Positions 56,901 to 64,000 of a stretch of DNA of 64,000 bases are shown here, piece after piece. Positions within the stretch are counted from its first letter, which is position 1; each line of letters begins with the position of its first letter. The notes beneath the pieces are model-generated. The model saw only the letters and a list, made by a program, of their open reading frames with translations, was not told the DNA's origin and made no database searches. The stretch covers positions 124,001 through 188,000 of the forward strand of contig JAWPHD010003256.1 of the NCBI GenBank assembly GCA_037043455.1. The letters are read 5' to 3'. This stretch comes from Cyrtodaria siliqua (taxonomy: Eukaryota > Mollusca > Bivalvia > Adapedonta > Hiatellidae). The translations under genes were made by a program, and so were the position numbers.

Positions 56901-59900
56901 CAGTCTTAAACGATAATATATGTGGCGCCCGATTAAAAGTTGAACTTATTTCATATGTACAAAGTAATCTAATTTTTTTTCTTTTGAACAGAACATATAT
57001 TTTATTTCGACTTAAGCATATACAGCTCATCGTCATACAAGATCATGAGTTCAATGCATGCATGTAAACAAATATAACAAAGTTGACAGAAAAGAAATAA
57101 TGGTTGAGTGAAGTGATAGTGTTATTCTTGGATGATACCATTTACATAACATAACATATTACAATGTCAATTATACTTGCAAACCCTATTGGTTATTTAA
57201 TGCATCATCTCTTATTTTAAAGGCTTTCTTACAAAACAGTGCTAGTTTTATCAGTAGTGATTTTTTTCTGAATTTAAAAGATTAATGAACTTAAACATAT
57301 TTGGGCGGTTTGTAAAATATGCTGGAATGTGGGATTTTCTCAAATCATGATAATAAGGGCAAATAAGAATGAAGTGATATTCATCTTCAATATCATTTAA
57401 AGTACATAGTGAACATTTCCTTTGGTTTCTTTCAATATTTCTGTGTCGACCTGTTTCTATGGATAATTTATAAGAGGACAATCTGATTTTAGCGATCATA
57501 TTTCTGTACTTCAAATTATCTAGAATTTTAAGATAACTTGATCTTTCAAAATTGTAGTGTTTGTTCGTTTCATTAATACAAAATAATTAAGGGATTACTC
57601 ATATAATATCCTTTATAACAAATGATATGTAAACAACATAACATCCAAATTAATCTAAAATGTAAAACCTAATGAGACATTTAACATATCCTTCACTCGA
57701 TACTAAATGTTTTGTCCTGATCAGCTGCTAGTTAATGAAGTCGTCGCTATGCATATGTTCCACATAACCACACCACAACAACATCTGCTAATAGGTGTCT
57801 GACAATAATTTATGAAGTTAAAACATTGTCAAAATAGTGGTAATGTAAACCACACCTCTTCTAACAATGGTTTAAATGATACAGCGTTGACTGACAAATA
57901 TATAAATTAATATAGTTAAGATAATTGAAAATTATATGTCAGTTTTGACATTTGCAAACACATTTAGTTAATGGATCGTACATATTTTATTGTAATTTTA
58001 AATATAACACTTTTTAAAACCTTTTATAGTATTGCAATTCTACAGCCATGAATGGACAATTAAATTATATTAAACACAGTCAGTACAGCTTAATTTAAAA
58101 TCGTCGATAATCTTTTCCGAAAAGGAAATAAATCACACAATGCATATCATAGGCATACAGCATTCTAGCAAACAGTATAAAGGCCAGCTGTATAACACGT
58201 TTACATGAAATCCACATTTGCAGCTTCGATGATGAAGGTATGGGTGCCGTTGCTGAAGACATGGGACGATTGACCGCTGGGTTCGCTCTTGTTCTGTTCT
58301 ATGTTGTCTTTAACATTGGCCACTGTAGTCAAATAGAGCAAAAGGTATCGTTATTATGGAATAGTAATCATAAGTTTTATAACTGTGTAATAAAGTGTCA
58401 GGAGGATACGTAAAGCCAAAATGCGTTATACAGAGTAAAACAAGACAAACACTGAACACACCGTAAGCATAGTAAATCTCAGTATCATACAGCTATTAAA
58501 TACTATAATTAAAAAAAATTATGTTTTACTTTTTATTAATTAGTTAACCTACTGGCATGTACACAGTTACACAATCCTGTGATTGCTTACTGTAATTGTA
58601 ATTAATATAAAGGAGTCATGCTTTATAATTGTAAATAGAATACACACACTTACCATTACAGTTTTGATGACGAAGCAATGGGAGCCCTTAGTAGTGACGT
58701 CAATCTGCTTACCATTGGGTTCAGTTTGGTGTTTTTGTATCTTGCATTTTCCATTGGGAAATTCAGCTGCATTCAACAAAAGGTAGCTGAAATTTAGATG
58801 TTGTGCAGTAGATTTTTCAGGGATGTTGTATTGTGCAGTATAATTTTTGCTTACATATGTTGGTGTTGTTACCAGATATCAGATATACAAATAACACTAT
58901 TTCAAATCATGCTTTTCATTTTGTAGTGAAACCTACAGTCTTGTATGGAAATCGCGATTTTATTTATGGAAAGCTAAAAAGGCACATAATGGCGTGTATT
59001 TCCTGTGTAAACAATGTCCATGTCTTGCTGCTAACAGCGCTTTGTGATGTGTATCGACGATTCATGGTCAGTAATTCGGATAGACGCGATGTTCTTAAGC
59101 AAATGGACTTGCTATTATCTACAGTCCCGTTTTATTATGACAATAAGATAAGAGTGAGGTTTGGTGAATCTGGTACAAACCTCCAGAGGCCTTTTTGTCA
59201 CTGACCGTTACAAGGCAATTCCCCTATTGTATGCGCTATCTATTTCTACTTTATACAATTATAACTCAAAATCACATACAAATATGTTGTGTTTATATGT
59301 TTTAGATATTTCTTGCATCGGCTGGATTACTGAGTATAGGTTTAGCAATCATTTGTACGTATGGCTTTGGCTTTGCTACCGGAATCATGTTTGGACCTAT
59401 ACACCAAATAACACCCTTTATGCTACTTGGTAAGTGCGGTTAAAAACTAACCCTATTATTTATAAATAATATCAAATTTGTAATAATAACCAAAATATGT
59501 CCCACGTGTGAAAATCAGAAATTGTGCTGTTGTCATCATTTACGTGTGATCCTATGACCTGATAGGACTGATTTTCGAAAGTGAACACACGTTTCTATTT
59601 CTATTAACAATACGTATAACTAGGAAATTTATGAAAAATAGTAAACATATTTAAGTTTTAGAAAGTAAGGTAAATGTTTGTGTTAATAAACTAGCAATAT
59701 TTAGCAGAACTATTGTTTACATAAATGTTTACTTCCATAATATAAAAACCGGTGTTTTCTTTTGTATTTGAAGGTATTGGTGTAGACGACATATTTGTTA
59801 TGGTTGAATCTTTGAAACATCTTACACCCAGAGAAAGAGAACTTCCGGTCGAAGATCGTATTGCCCTTGCCCTTAAACAGGCCGGTGTTTCTATAACGGT

Positions 59901-62900
59901 CACCTCTGTAACGGACATTGTTGCTTTTGGTATTGGTAGTTCAACGGTAAATATAGGGTCTCTAACCAAAGTTGTAGTTTTTTTGACATTTTTTCAGTTT
60001 CTGGCAGTGGACGCTCGAATGTTAATACATATATTCTATAACCGACATTTATGCATTTTGCATTGGTGTTTCATCGGTATTGGTATGTGTTATTACGTAC
60101 ATTCAGCTGTAACTCAAAGGTAAAAGGAACAGTTCTGCGTTTGGAATTTTAGTTCAACAGTAATGCGTTTGGCATTAGCATGACACTCTTGTCAGTTTAC
60201 CTCAAACTTTAATGTATATTCTGGTAATCATAGCTCAATAACTGACATTTCAGTATGGAACCCGTATTTGGCACAAGTGAGTGAATTATATTGAATACGT
60301 TTCGTTTGTATTTCTAGTAAATATGTATTCTAACGCACTTGCCAAAAATATTGCAATCCGATTGGTTAACGTTCAAACATTTCGACTATTAAATAGTGCA
60401 TAACCCGTCGCAAATCCAGTTATGTGACGTTCAACCGTCAAACACGTTTTATTTCAATGCGTTTGGGAGTAAAACTGTCAAAAACAATGAAATGCGTTAG
60501 AAACGGATTAACCAGTATTGAAATTTTGAATTTTGCGATGGTATATCTGTCGTTTAATGGTAGCAAATTTTGTTTAATGGCGAAGCGAAGTTAACCCTAT
60601 ATTTAATTTGAACTCCCTAGATTGCCAAATGTAGATAACATACTTTTTTTGTTAAATATCTTAATATTTCTTAGATTTCGTTGACATGTTATTGAACCGT
60701 GATTAAATAAAGTATGAGCTACCGTTAAACTATTAAAAAAATGATAATAAAATTATAATCTTTATTTATTAGCAAAACGTAAAAAGAATTGTGAGTTGGT
60801 AACTCTTAATTCGACGCTCCAGTTTCGGGGTTTTACCTAGGGGTTAAAACCGTTGATATTGTGTCTATAGAGACAGAATTCTCAAAATATATAAGTTACA
60901 TATATACCTCGTCGTCGGTAGGTTTAGAAACGGTGTACACGTGATGTAAACTTTTGGCTGTATAGTTGGCGGGATAGCTACTTTAGACTAAATCAGAGTT
61001 ATTATATCTGGAGTTATATTCAAGTTCGTTATTAGGTCTTGGTATTGCATACAAACTTAAACAAACTATGTGGGTGTTTCCACCCCCTCCCCCCGCACCG
61101 AGTACCAAATACTCTCTGAGCTGAGTACTGAATACTCCTTCATTTTAGACCCGAGTACTGAATAATATTTTTAATCGATTTACTATTTATTCATCTAATT
61201 TTATGAAGATGTGATATAAAAGGACATTGAAAAAAGGTTGTATCTCACCGTTTTGCTGTTTTTGGGTCAATCATGAAATCTAAATACGATGTCCTACGAC
61301 TTTTGTGGATTTTAACAGTTTTTACTCTCTAAATTTGCCCTGAATACTGCGTACCAAAATAGGGGAAACAGCCCCAACTGTGTACACCTTGCCATTTTGT
61401 AGATGAGTTGATCTAAACCTTGACTTTTAGCAGCTAAACACAACATTCTAATGATCATGTATATGTAACTATGGCCGAGTTTAACCGAAAGATTTGTAAT
61501 ATACAATTATTTTTACAGGTGATTCCGTCAATGAGTACGTTTATTTTTACAGGTAATTCCGTCACTGAGTACGTTTTGTATATATGCATCCATTGGTGTG
61601 TTTGCCTTGTACATCCTTCAAGTCACGTATTTCGTGGCTTGTCTTACTCTGGACGAACGACGTATAGATTCCAAAAGGAACGCCTGTATGTTATGTTACA
61701 AACACGATGTCGGCTACAAACCGAACACATATTACAATCTAAGTCTACAGCATCTGTTTATGAAGAACATTTGGGGACCTTTATTGACTAAACCTCTGAT
61801 GAAGGTATATGCTTTTTTTTTTTTTGGAATTTATTGATTTGTTTCCTGTATATGTTTGTATAAGAATTGTGATAAATAAAATAGTAGTATCAGGTATCTA
61901 AATAGAAAACATAGATCCTATTCCATTTGATTGTAAGGTTCGTTTGTTATGTGGCGACTGGCTGAAAACAGCCATGGCTAACTTAGTTAACCACGAGCTA
62001 ATAACTTCTCATACATTATTAGCTATGATATTAATTAATTTAATCTATTTTATTAATTATTTATTATCATGTTCTTTATATAGTCATGTCGGATCACCAC
62101 GTATAGTTAATTGGTTCCTAGTATATGAAGGCGTAATGTAAAGCGATTTTGCAAAGTTATTTTGCAATCTCATTTCGATAGGACCTAGTAGACTGGTACC
62201 CGGTTAACTGTGTATTCTACTGGTCCCCGAAATCACACTCATGATTGCAGGGTTATATATTGCAGTGTTTTTCTTCAACTCGGTTTTACCTGCACATTTG
62301 TCTACAGTGGGTATAATATAAAATATATATTTAAACCTATTTCTACAAGTTGTGGGGATCAATTTCAGGTTTGTGTCATTATTGTAACGATGTGTTTTAC
62401 TGGCGTAAACATTTGGAGCTTCATACAGTTGAAACACGACTTCGACCCTAGTGTTTACCTTCCTTCGAACTCGTATGCCACGAGATATGTAGAGGCAGAT
62501 CGAGAGCACTTCCCTGATGATGGGGCATTTGTATCCATGTATTGTGGTGAGAGATTGTTTACATTACAAGACACAGTCAAACTTGAATTAAAAGACAACT
62601 AAAGGAAGGAGCACAATTGATCTATTAACCCTTAACCCGCTACATATATATACATGTATAATGGACTGTTCTTTCTTCGAGTTAAGACCACTCCATTTAT
62701 GTGACAACGGGTGTTTTGGGGGAATGACTGATCAGCAGCCGGACATTGTAAACATTGATCAGCCTGCGAGTTACTCACTGGCTGATATAGGTATACAATG
62801 GACGCAAAGGCTATTATAGTCGTGCTTAGCGGGTTAAGGGTTAACATAGGTGGTATCCTAATAATAGCGAATTTTAATTTAAAGCACTACGATTGGAAAT

Positions 62901-63650
62901 TGAAACCTCGGTGTTCTCCTGATCAGTGTTGACTTTGATATGCTAGTAGTCGATTTATATGTATGTTCATAGAGAATATTATGTCAGTGCCTTTTACTAT
63001 CAAGTTTATTAGGCGAGGCTTAGAAAACGAAGAATGGCGAGGCTCTCCCGAGCTTCGTTTTCGTGCCGAGCCTAATAAAATTGACAGTAAAAGGCACTGA
63101 CATAATACTCTATTTATCAAGTAGATTATCCACTTTTTCTGTATGAATTACTGTTATTATATACAGTTATCGAGGACGCCGCCATGTTGTTCTTTTTTGT
63201 TTGTTTTATGACGTCAGATAACGTTACCTACAATAAACGCCGAGGGATTCCACATTGATTTGCTTTATTGGTCAGTGCATAATAAAGCAACATTTATTAG
63301 GTCACCTCTTTATTAGGCAGAAAGTGCAAATTCTATTATCTGACAGAGTGCGCACACGTCAAAGACTCCGATTTAAAAACATTAATACAATGTTGTTATT
63401 TGAAATCAAAATTGATTGAATTTTATGTATAATATATTCGAAATAATGTGACACGTACATACAACAGCGCCTTTACTTTCAGGTGGCATGAATTACACAG
63501 AGAATCTTGACAAGTTGTTGATGCTATATGACAAGATAACAAAGAAACGCTCGGTACAAGGTAGCACAGTGGATTTTTGGCTTGCAAGCTTTCAGCAGTG
63601 GCATAATGCTACAAATACGTCAGGTGATATATCTTCGATACACTCTTCAG
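41771..63650 (+). CDS. Patched-related sterol-sensing-domain protein (13 exons, 3' end outside window)
   Basis: Join 41771-41958, 50127-50241, 50750-50881, 51246-51319, 53841-53960, 55707-55830, 56214-56314, one of 58224-58344 or 58662-58782, 59306-59429, 59774-59946, 61553-61804, 62369-62546, and 63483 to 63623 or 63650. All phases agree and give about 614 residues with no stop. Order: cytosolic N-terminus; TM1 (residues about 73-92); the first extracellular loop with CVKTGPICRVSSILELW; the sterol-sensing domain (about 285-460) with GIGVDD in TM4 and AGVSITVTSVTD in TM5; a Cys-bearing cytosolic loop; TM7; and the start of the second loop with FDPSVYLPSNSY. This layout is that of PTCHD3 and nematode ptr/daf-6 proteins, RND-type membrane proteins thought to move or sense lipids. 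Full members have 12 TM segments and roughly 800-1000 residues, so about a third lies beyond the edge. The exact orthologue cannot be named from motifs alone. Confidence 0.9.
41983..42113 (+). repeat. Tandem repeat with perfect donor-like words (intron 1)
   Basis: Three units share atgtaagtattt, ccctacattgctt and tattacttatt. Each contains GTAAGTAT, a full match to the 5' splice-site consensus, within 150 bp of the weaker true donor of exon 1. Confidence 0.8.
42120..43190. other. Intron 1, proximal part
   Basis: It contains a small minisatellite at 42238-42318 (tgtatttgtcggtg units). The rest is AT-rich and unassigned. Confidence 0.55.
43195..43815 (-). repeat. Dispersed repeat family R1, reverse copy with coding remnant
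   Basis: This is the reverse complement of the copies at 10925 and 51925. Read on the plus strand, 43240-43395 encodes a remnant with RGYDPIILQRTAF and VRHYAFLFNCTMTGQAV, shared with the other long copies, so the family's coding sense is plus here. I do not recognise the protein family with certainty; it looks like the C-terminal part of a mobile-element protein. Confidence 0.82.
44154..44631 (+). mobile_element. 478-bp TIR element, copy 1
   Basis: It starts ttattgtatactttcatatt and ends aatatgaaagtatacaaca, an inverted pair. It contains a 70-codon frame (44360-44572) and the motif gacgtcatccgacgtcgacg. Copies 2 and 3 are at 46426-46908 (reverse) and 48277-48757. Confidence 0.88.
44986..45240 (-). 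repeat. SINE-like copy A
   Basis: On the minus strand the sequence contains a tRNA-like A-box (ggttggtcgaggcgtcgtgt) and B-box (ggttcaagcctgctg). A second copy lies at 45303-45550, so the block is tandemly duplicated (spacing about 317 bp). The same tail word (ccgaagaatgacgggattgg) occurs at 21375. Confidence 0.75.
45303..45550 (-). repeat. SINE-like copy B
   Basis: It is nearly identical to 44986-45240 through gggaaatcagcaggcttgaa, accctaccttcgtgggcact and ccaatcccgtcattcttcgg. It resulted from either tandem duplication or paired insertion. Confidence 0.75.
45798..45929. mobile_element. 132-bp hairpin element, copy 1
   Basis: Nearly perfect palindrome: aggttattgaatttgtatgg ... ccatacaaattcaataacct, with the centre gactcgcaagctcgtcgtcc. 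Identical-length copies occur at 46292-46423 and 48760-48891. Confidence 0.95.
46292..46423. mobile_element. 132-bp hairpin element, copy 2
   Basis: The same palindrome as 45798-45929, adjoining the reverse TIR element at 46426 with two bases between them. Together they form the left arm of a large inverted repeat. Confidence 0.95.
46426..46908 (-). mobile_element. TIR element, copy 2 (reverse)
   Basis: It starts ttattgtatactttcatatt and ends aatatgaaagtatacaataa. Its interior is the reverse complement of the copies at 44154 and 48277. A 90-codon minus-strand frame (46426-46698) corresponds to the frame in the other copies. Confidence 0.92.
47621..47767. mobile_element. Foldback (hairpin) element, 147 bp
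   Basis: The arms atcttaaactcgttcccatt and aaatgggacctcgtttaagat pair, continuing through gtaagatttatgaaactcgt and its mirror, with a loop near tagccaaaaggct. It interrupts the satellite. Confidence 0.9.
48277..48757 (+). mobile_element. TIR element, copy 3
   Basis: The same element as 44154-44631, with TIRs ttattgtatactttcatatt / aatatgaaagtatacaataa. The 71-codon frame at 48486-48701 is intact. Followed two bases later by hairpin copy 3. Confidence 0.92.
48760..48891. mobile_element. 132-bp hairpin element, copy 3
   Basis: Palindrome identical in layout to 45798-45929. It completes the right arm of the large inverted repeat (48277-48891 against 46292-46908). Confidence 0.95.
49137..49740. 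mobile_element. 604-bp mariner-type MITE in the satellite
   Basis: 23-bp inverted ends (ctgaacaaaaaaagtaactt / gtttctttttttgttcag) with one mismatch are flanked by TA on both sides, as in Tc1/mariner elements. Satellite units continue on both sides. It has no transposase; a smaller hairpin is nested at 49416-49496. Confidence 0.88.
49416..49496. repeat. Nested hairpin, 81 bp
   Basis: The pair tatcgaggggtcagtgcaaa and ttttgtactgaaccctcgat flanks a short AT-rich loop. It lies inside the mariner-type MITE. Confidence 0.85.
50127..50241 (+). CDS. Patched-related gene, exon 2
   Basis: Acceptor tgttcttcag, donor gtatgt, phase 2 to 0. It encodes residues 63-101: IGKLVARNPFKTIIACLIVC begins TM1, then GLGLMKWHEEKEYVK leads out to the extracellular loop. 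Confidence 0.92.
50750..50881 (+). CDS. Patched-related gene, exon 3
   Basis: Acceptor ttgttctag, donor gtgcgt, phase 0 to 0, 44 codons. It begins VWLPRGSRMFDEYQWVQKNF, which matches the LWVP.GS segment after TM1 of Patched-family proteins. Confidence 0.92.
51246..51319 (+). CDS. Patched-related gene, exon 4
   Basis: Acceptor attgacag, donor gtaaga, phase 0 to 2. It ends DTLCVK, where the last Lys is completed by exon 5. Another GT four bases upstream (gtaaag) would put exon 5 out of frame. Confidence 0.88.
51400..51590 (-). repeat. Dispersed repeat family R2, reverse copy (intron 4)
   Basis: It holds gtagcagactcgattttatt, gcaacacccgtcacgcc and gaaaaggggatcaattgga, the reverse of R2. Confidence 0.8.
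52102..52165 (+). repeat. GT- and G-rich expansion inside R1
   Basis: The tract tgtgtgtgtggtggtggtgg is followed by G runs up to 14 bases, with G-quadruplex potential. Other R1 copies have only a short ggccactggggg here, so the tract grew after insertion. Confidence 0.9.
52471..52786 (-). pseudogene. Mobile-element protein remnant in R1
   Basis: Two minus-strand frames join by a frameshift near 52600: GLSQPDFYGDVIYKLRKILG and then RGYDPIILQRTTWLVVDHFT with HYAFLFNCTMTGQAVDPMM. The plus-strand copies at 43240 and 53196 encode related fragments. The family is not identified with certainty; conservation among copies suggests the C-terminal part of an element-encoded protein. Confidence 0.6.
53195..53815 (-). 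repeat. Dispersed repeat family R1, reverse copy abutting exon 5
   Basis: It begins with the coding remnant (GLSQPDFCCDVVYKLNKMLG) and ends at tttcctgttcgatataaata, only about 25 bp before exon 5. It pairs with 51925-52830 as an inverted repeat. Confidence 0.85.
53841..53960 (+). CDS. Patched-related gene, exon 5
   Basis: Acceptor ttaccttcttcag, donor gtaaac, phase 2 to 2. Translated in the frame set by exon 4, it gives TGPICRVSSILELWSYNATV and then RQLTSSDVYSAIN, the conserved second Cys and ILELW.YN segment of PTCHD3-type extracellular loops. It was found by phase and homology, since no long frame covers it. Confidence 0.9.
54235..55215 (+). pseudogene. Decayed LINE reverse transcriptase (intron 5)
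   Basis: Broken frames encode WLSGRTQRV, VLSGVPQG then LGPILFLIFIDDFPAG, RLFADE, FNVSKCQT, SSAKYLGVTI, ANKTLGL, FPRTIPLWNNLS and SAETV, in the order of a CR1/jockey-type reverse transcriptase and its C-terminal end. Stops and frameshifts interrupt it throughout (for example after RLFADE). It is oriented with the host gene. Confidence 0.88.
55707..55830 (+). CDS. Patched-related gene, exon 6
   Basis: Phase 2 to 0, donor gtaaga. It encodes PMYRNEMNMDKLLGHIRRDN and then HIFSAGATTMFWFL, matching the LGGI.RD...I.SA.ATTM pattern of the family. The acceptor (aatataaataaag) lacks a good pyrimidine tract; an in-frame TAA just upstream limits where the exon can start. Confidence 0.85.
56214..56314 (+). 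CDS. Patched-related gene, exon 7
   Basis: Acceptor catttaccctag, donor gtgagt, phase 0 to 2. It encodes IHEAAEDWERQLIYAV and ends LSKLYIYTAR, just before the sterol-sensing domain. The two alternative exons 8 both complete its split Thr codon. Confidence 0.92.
56315..57240. other. Intron 7, first part
   Basis: It holds an (ATTT)n microsatellite at 56649-56675. The 116-codon frame 56717-57067 has no splice context or recognisable protein. Confidence 0.5.
57251..57590 (-). pseudogene. LINE C-terminal fragment (intron 7)
   Basis: The minus-strand frame is open through RSSYLKILDNLKYRNMIAKI and RKCSLCTLNDIEDEYHFILI followed by CPYYHDLR. The Cys-Cys-His-Cys arrangement is the end of a non-LTR retrotransposon polyprotein. 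No reverse transcriptase part is attached. Confidence 0.8.
57600..58223. other. Intron 7, second part
   Basis: AT-rich, nothing recognised. No further exon-8-like copy was found here. Confidence 0.5.
58224..58344 (+). CDS. Patched-related gene, alternative exon 8a (TM2)
   Basis: Acceptor cacatttgcag, donor gtatcg, 121 nt, phase 2 to 0. With exon 7 it encodes TFDDEGMGAVAEDMGRLTAG and then FALVLFYVVFNIGHCSQIEQ-K, the start of the sterol-sensing domain (TM2). Exon 8b is a homologous replacement of the same length 317 bases downstream. Its donor is weaker than most in this gene. Confidence 0.92.
58662..58782 (+). CDS. Patched-related gene, alternative exon 8b (TM2)
   Basis: Acceptor taccattacag, donor gtagct, 121 nt, phase 2 to 0. 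It encodes TFDDEAMGALSSDVNLLTIG and then FSLVFLYLAFSIGKFSCIQQ-K. 23 of 41 residues equal 8a, including FDDE, the LT.GF core and the final QK. Both splice sites and the reading frame are intact, so it is not a decayed copy. Confidence 0.92.
59110..59235 (-). repeat. Dispersed repeat R1 fragment (between exons 8b and 9)
   Basis: It contains cagtcccgttttattatgac, aacctccagaggcctttttg and cactgaccgttacaagg, matching the reverse of R1. It is short and diverged. Confidence 0.75.
59306..59429 (+). CDS. Patched-related gene, exon 9
   Basis: Acceptor atgttttag, donor gtaagt, phase 0 to 1. It encodes IFLASAGLLSIGLAIICTYG (TM3) and then GIMFGPIHQITPFMLL, the FGP.H...PF segment typical of the sterol-sensing domain. 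Confidence 0.93.
59774..59946 (+). CDS. Patched-related gene, exon 10
   Basis: Acceptor ttgtatttgaag, donor gtaaat, phase 1 to 0. It encodes GIGVDDIFVMVESLKHL, the acidic relay motif of RND-type TM4, and KQAGVSITVTSVTDIVAFGI (TM5). Both Asp residues are present, so transport activity is plausible. Confidence 0.94.
59950..61510. other. Intron 10
   Basis: No gene or clear element. Words such as gagtactgaata recur near 61095-61170, possibly an old repeat. The frame 60000-60123 is read-through of exon 10 into the intron. Confidence 0.5.
61519..61552 (+). other. Duplicated 3' splice site before exon 11
   Basis: The stretch tttacaggtgattccgtcaa at 61512 is repeated 34 bp later as tttacaggtaattccgtcac. 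The second acceptor (exon at 61553) keeps the family frame VIPSLSTFCIYAS. Use of the first would shift the frame (34 is not a multiple of three), although that frame stays open to 61791. Confidence 0.8.
61553..61804 (+). CDS. Patched-related gene, exon 11
   Basis: Phase 0 to 0, 84 codons, donor gtatat. It encodes PSLSTFCIYASIGVFALYIL and QVTYFVACLTLDERRID (TM6 and its cytosolic edge), a Cys-bearing loop (NACMLCYKHD) and LQHLFMKNIWGPLLTKPLMK. DERR after TM6 is a family signature. Confidence 0.92.
62369..62546 (+). CDS. Patched-related gene, exon 12
   Basis: Acceptor caatttcag, donor gtgaga, phase 0 to 1. It encodes VCVIIVTMCFTGVNIW (TM7) and then KHDFDPSVYLPSNSYATRYV and REHFPDDGAFVSMYC, the opening of the second extracellular loop. 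Confidence 0.93.
62625..62844. mobile_element. piggyBac-type MITE, 220 bp (intron 12)
   Basis: TTAACCCTTAACCCGCT at the left mirrors AGCGGGTTAAGGGTTAA at the right, with TTAA at both borders as the target duplication. No transposase frame. Confidence 0.9.
62971..63111. mobile_element. Foldback (hairpin) element (intron 12)
   Basis: The arms attatgtcagtgccttttac and gtaaaaggcactgacataat pair, continuing through tttattaggcgaggct and agcctaataaa to a short loop. Confidence 0.9.
63483..63650 (+). CDS. Patched-related gene, exon 13 (two possible donors)
   Basis: Acceptor actttcag, phase 1. It encodes GMNYTENLDKLLMLYDKITK and then STVDFWLASFQQW, matching the NYTE and W...F..W pattern of the second loop. 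The exon can end at 63623 (donor gtgata) or at 63650 (donor gtaatg). The difference is 27 nt, which stays in frame and adds GDISSIHSS. Following exons lie outside the window. Confidence 0.85.
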
Positions 63651-64000
63651 GTAATGACTATGATTCTGATATGCTGTATTTCAACTATGTTTGCATATGT
63701 TCGCGTTCTACGTTTATTACAGACTGTATCATTAATGTATCATGCTATACATTTTATTGAAAACTTATATCAATTATATGTGTTTGCTTTGAGCATAACA
63801 TGTAAATATTTGTTATATGTTTTACCTGTTAATACGTACTTTAATAAAGTCATTTAAGTGCACTTCTAACACAGAAGCCAAACAACCCGCAATTATGGTT
63901 GTGTGTGTTTTTAAGACAGAGCAAACACATATGTGAAAACGACCTTTTTCATTTGATATTGTCATATTTTTTTTATTAAAACCATTCAAAGTATGATACT

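Noticed and set aside
56717..57067. 116-codon frame in intron 7
   Set aside because: Sits inside an intron of a well-supported gene, with no conserved motif or matching splice sites.
61471..61791. 106-codon frame as the coding frame of exon 11
   Set aside because: The overlapping frame starting at 61553 gives the conserved TM6 and DERR motifs; this one is the shifted frame.

Overview
The window is animal nuclear DNA, most likely from a bivalve mollusc or a close lophotrochozoan. The evidence is short coding exons with GT-AG borders and conserved phases, long AT-rich introns, AATAAA signals, and many dispersed families of a molluscan style (satellite-like arrays, foldback elements, tRNA-derived SINEs, LINE tails). 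No bacterial or viral gene was found. The lineage is inferred, because no ribosomal or mitochondrial marker is present. Nearly all long open frames here lie inside repeats; the real genes are built from exons of 60-250 bases.

Region 1-8.4 kb is repeats: a 145-bp tandem array carrying nine nuclear-receptor DR1-type motifs, a second nested array at 2.4-5.1 kb, an inverted-repeat element at 5.8-6.3 kb and a third array at 6.5-7.4 kb. Two copies of an exon-like segment (1-103 and 5322-5419) share downstream intron sequence.

Region 8.5-25 kb holds two plus-strand paralogous genes of four exons each (8509-13751 and 22058-24923). Each encodes a secreted protein of about 120 residues with a signal peptide and a compact BRICHOS-like domain. 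Exon sizes (60, 63, about 105 and about 140 nt) and phases (all 0) match, so this is a local duplication.

Region 25-41.7 kb has no gene I can support. It holds minisatellites, MITEs, a SINE with a clear 14-bp target duplication, and a 60-bp minisatellite grown from a dispersed repeat.

Region 41.7-64 kb is one large plus-strand gene of the Patched-related, sterol-sensing-domain (RND) family, 13 exons in the window and running off the right edge. The spliced frame gives about 614 residues: cytosolic N-terminus, TM1, the first extracellular loop, the sterol-sensing domain with its GIGVDD motif, and the start of the second half. Exon 8 exists as two tandem versions of exactly 121 nt with identical phases and 23 of 41 residues in common; including both would shift the frame. 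This is the hallmark of mutually exclusive splicing of TM2, and it is the main discovery here. Intron 1 (8.2 kb) is filled by a 49-bp satellite invaded by at least three element types, including a large inverted repeat.
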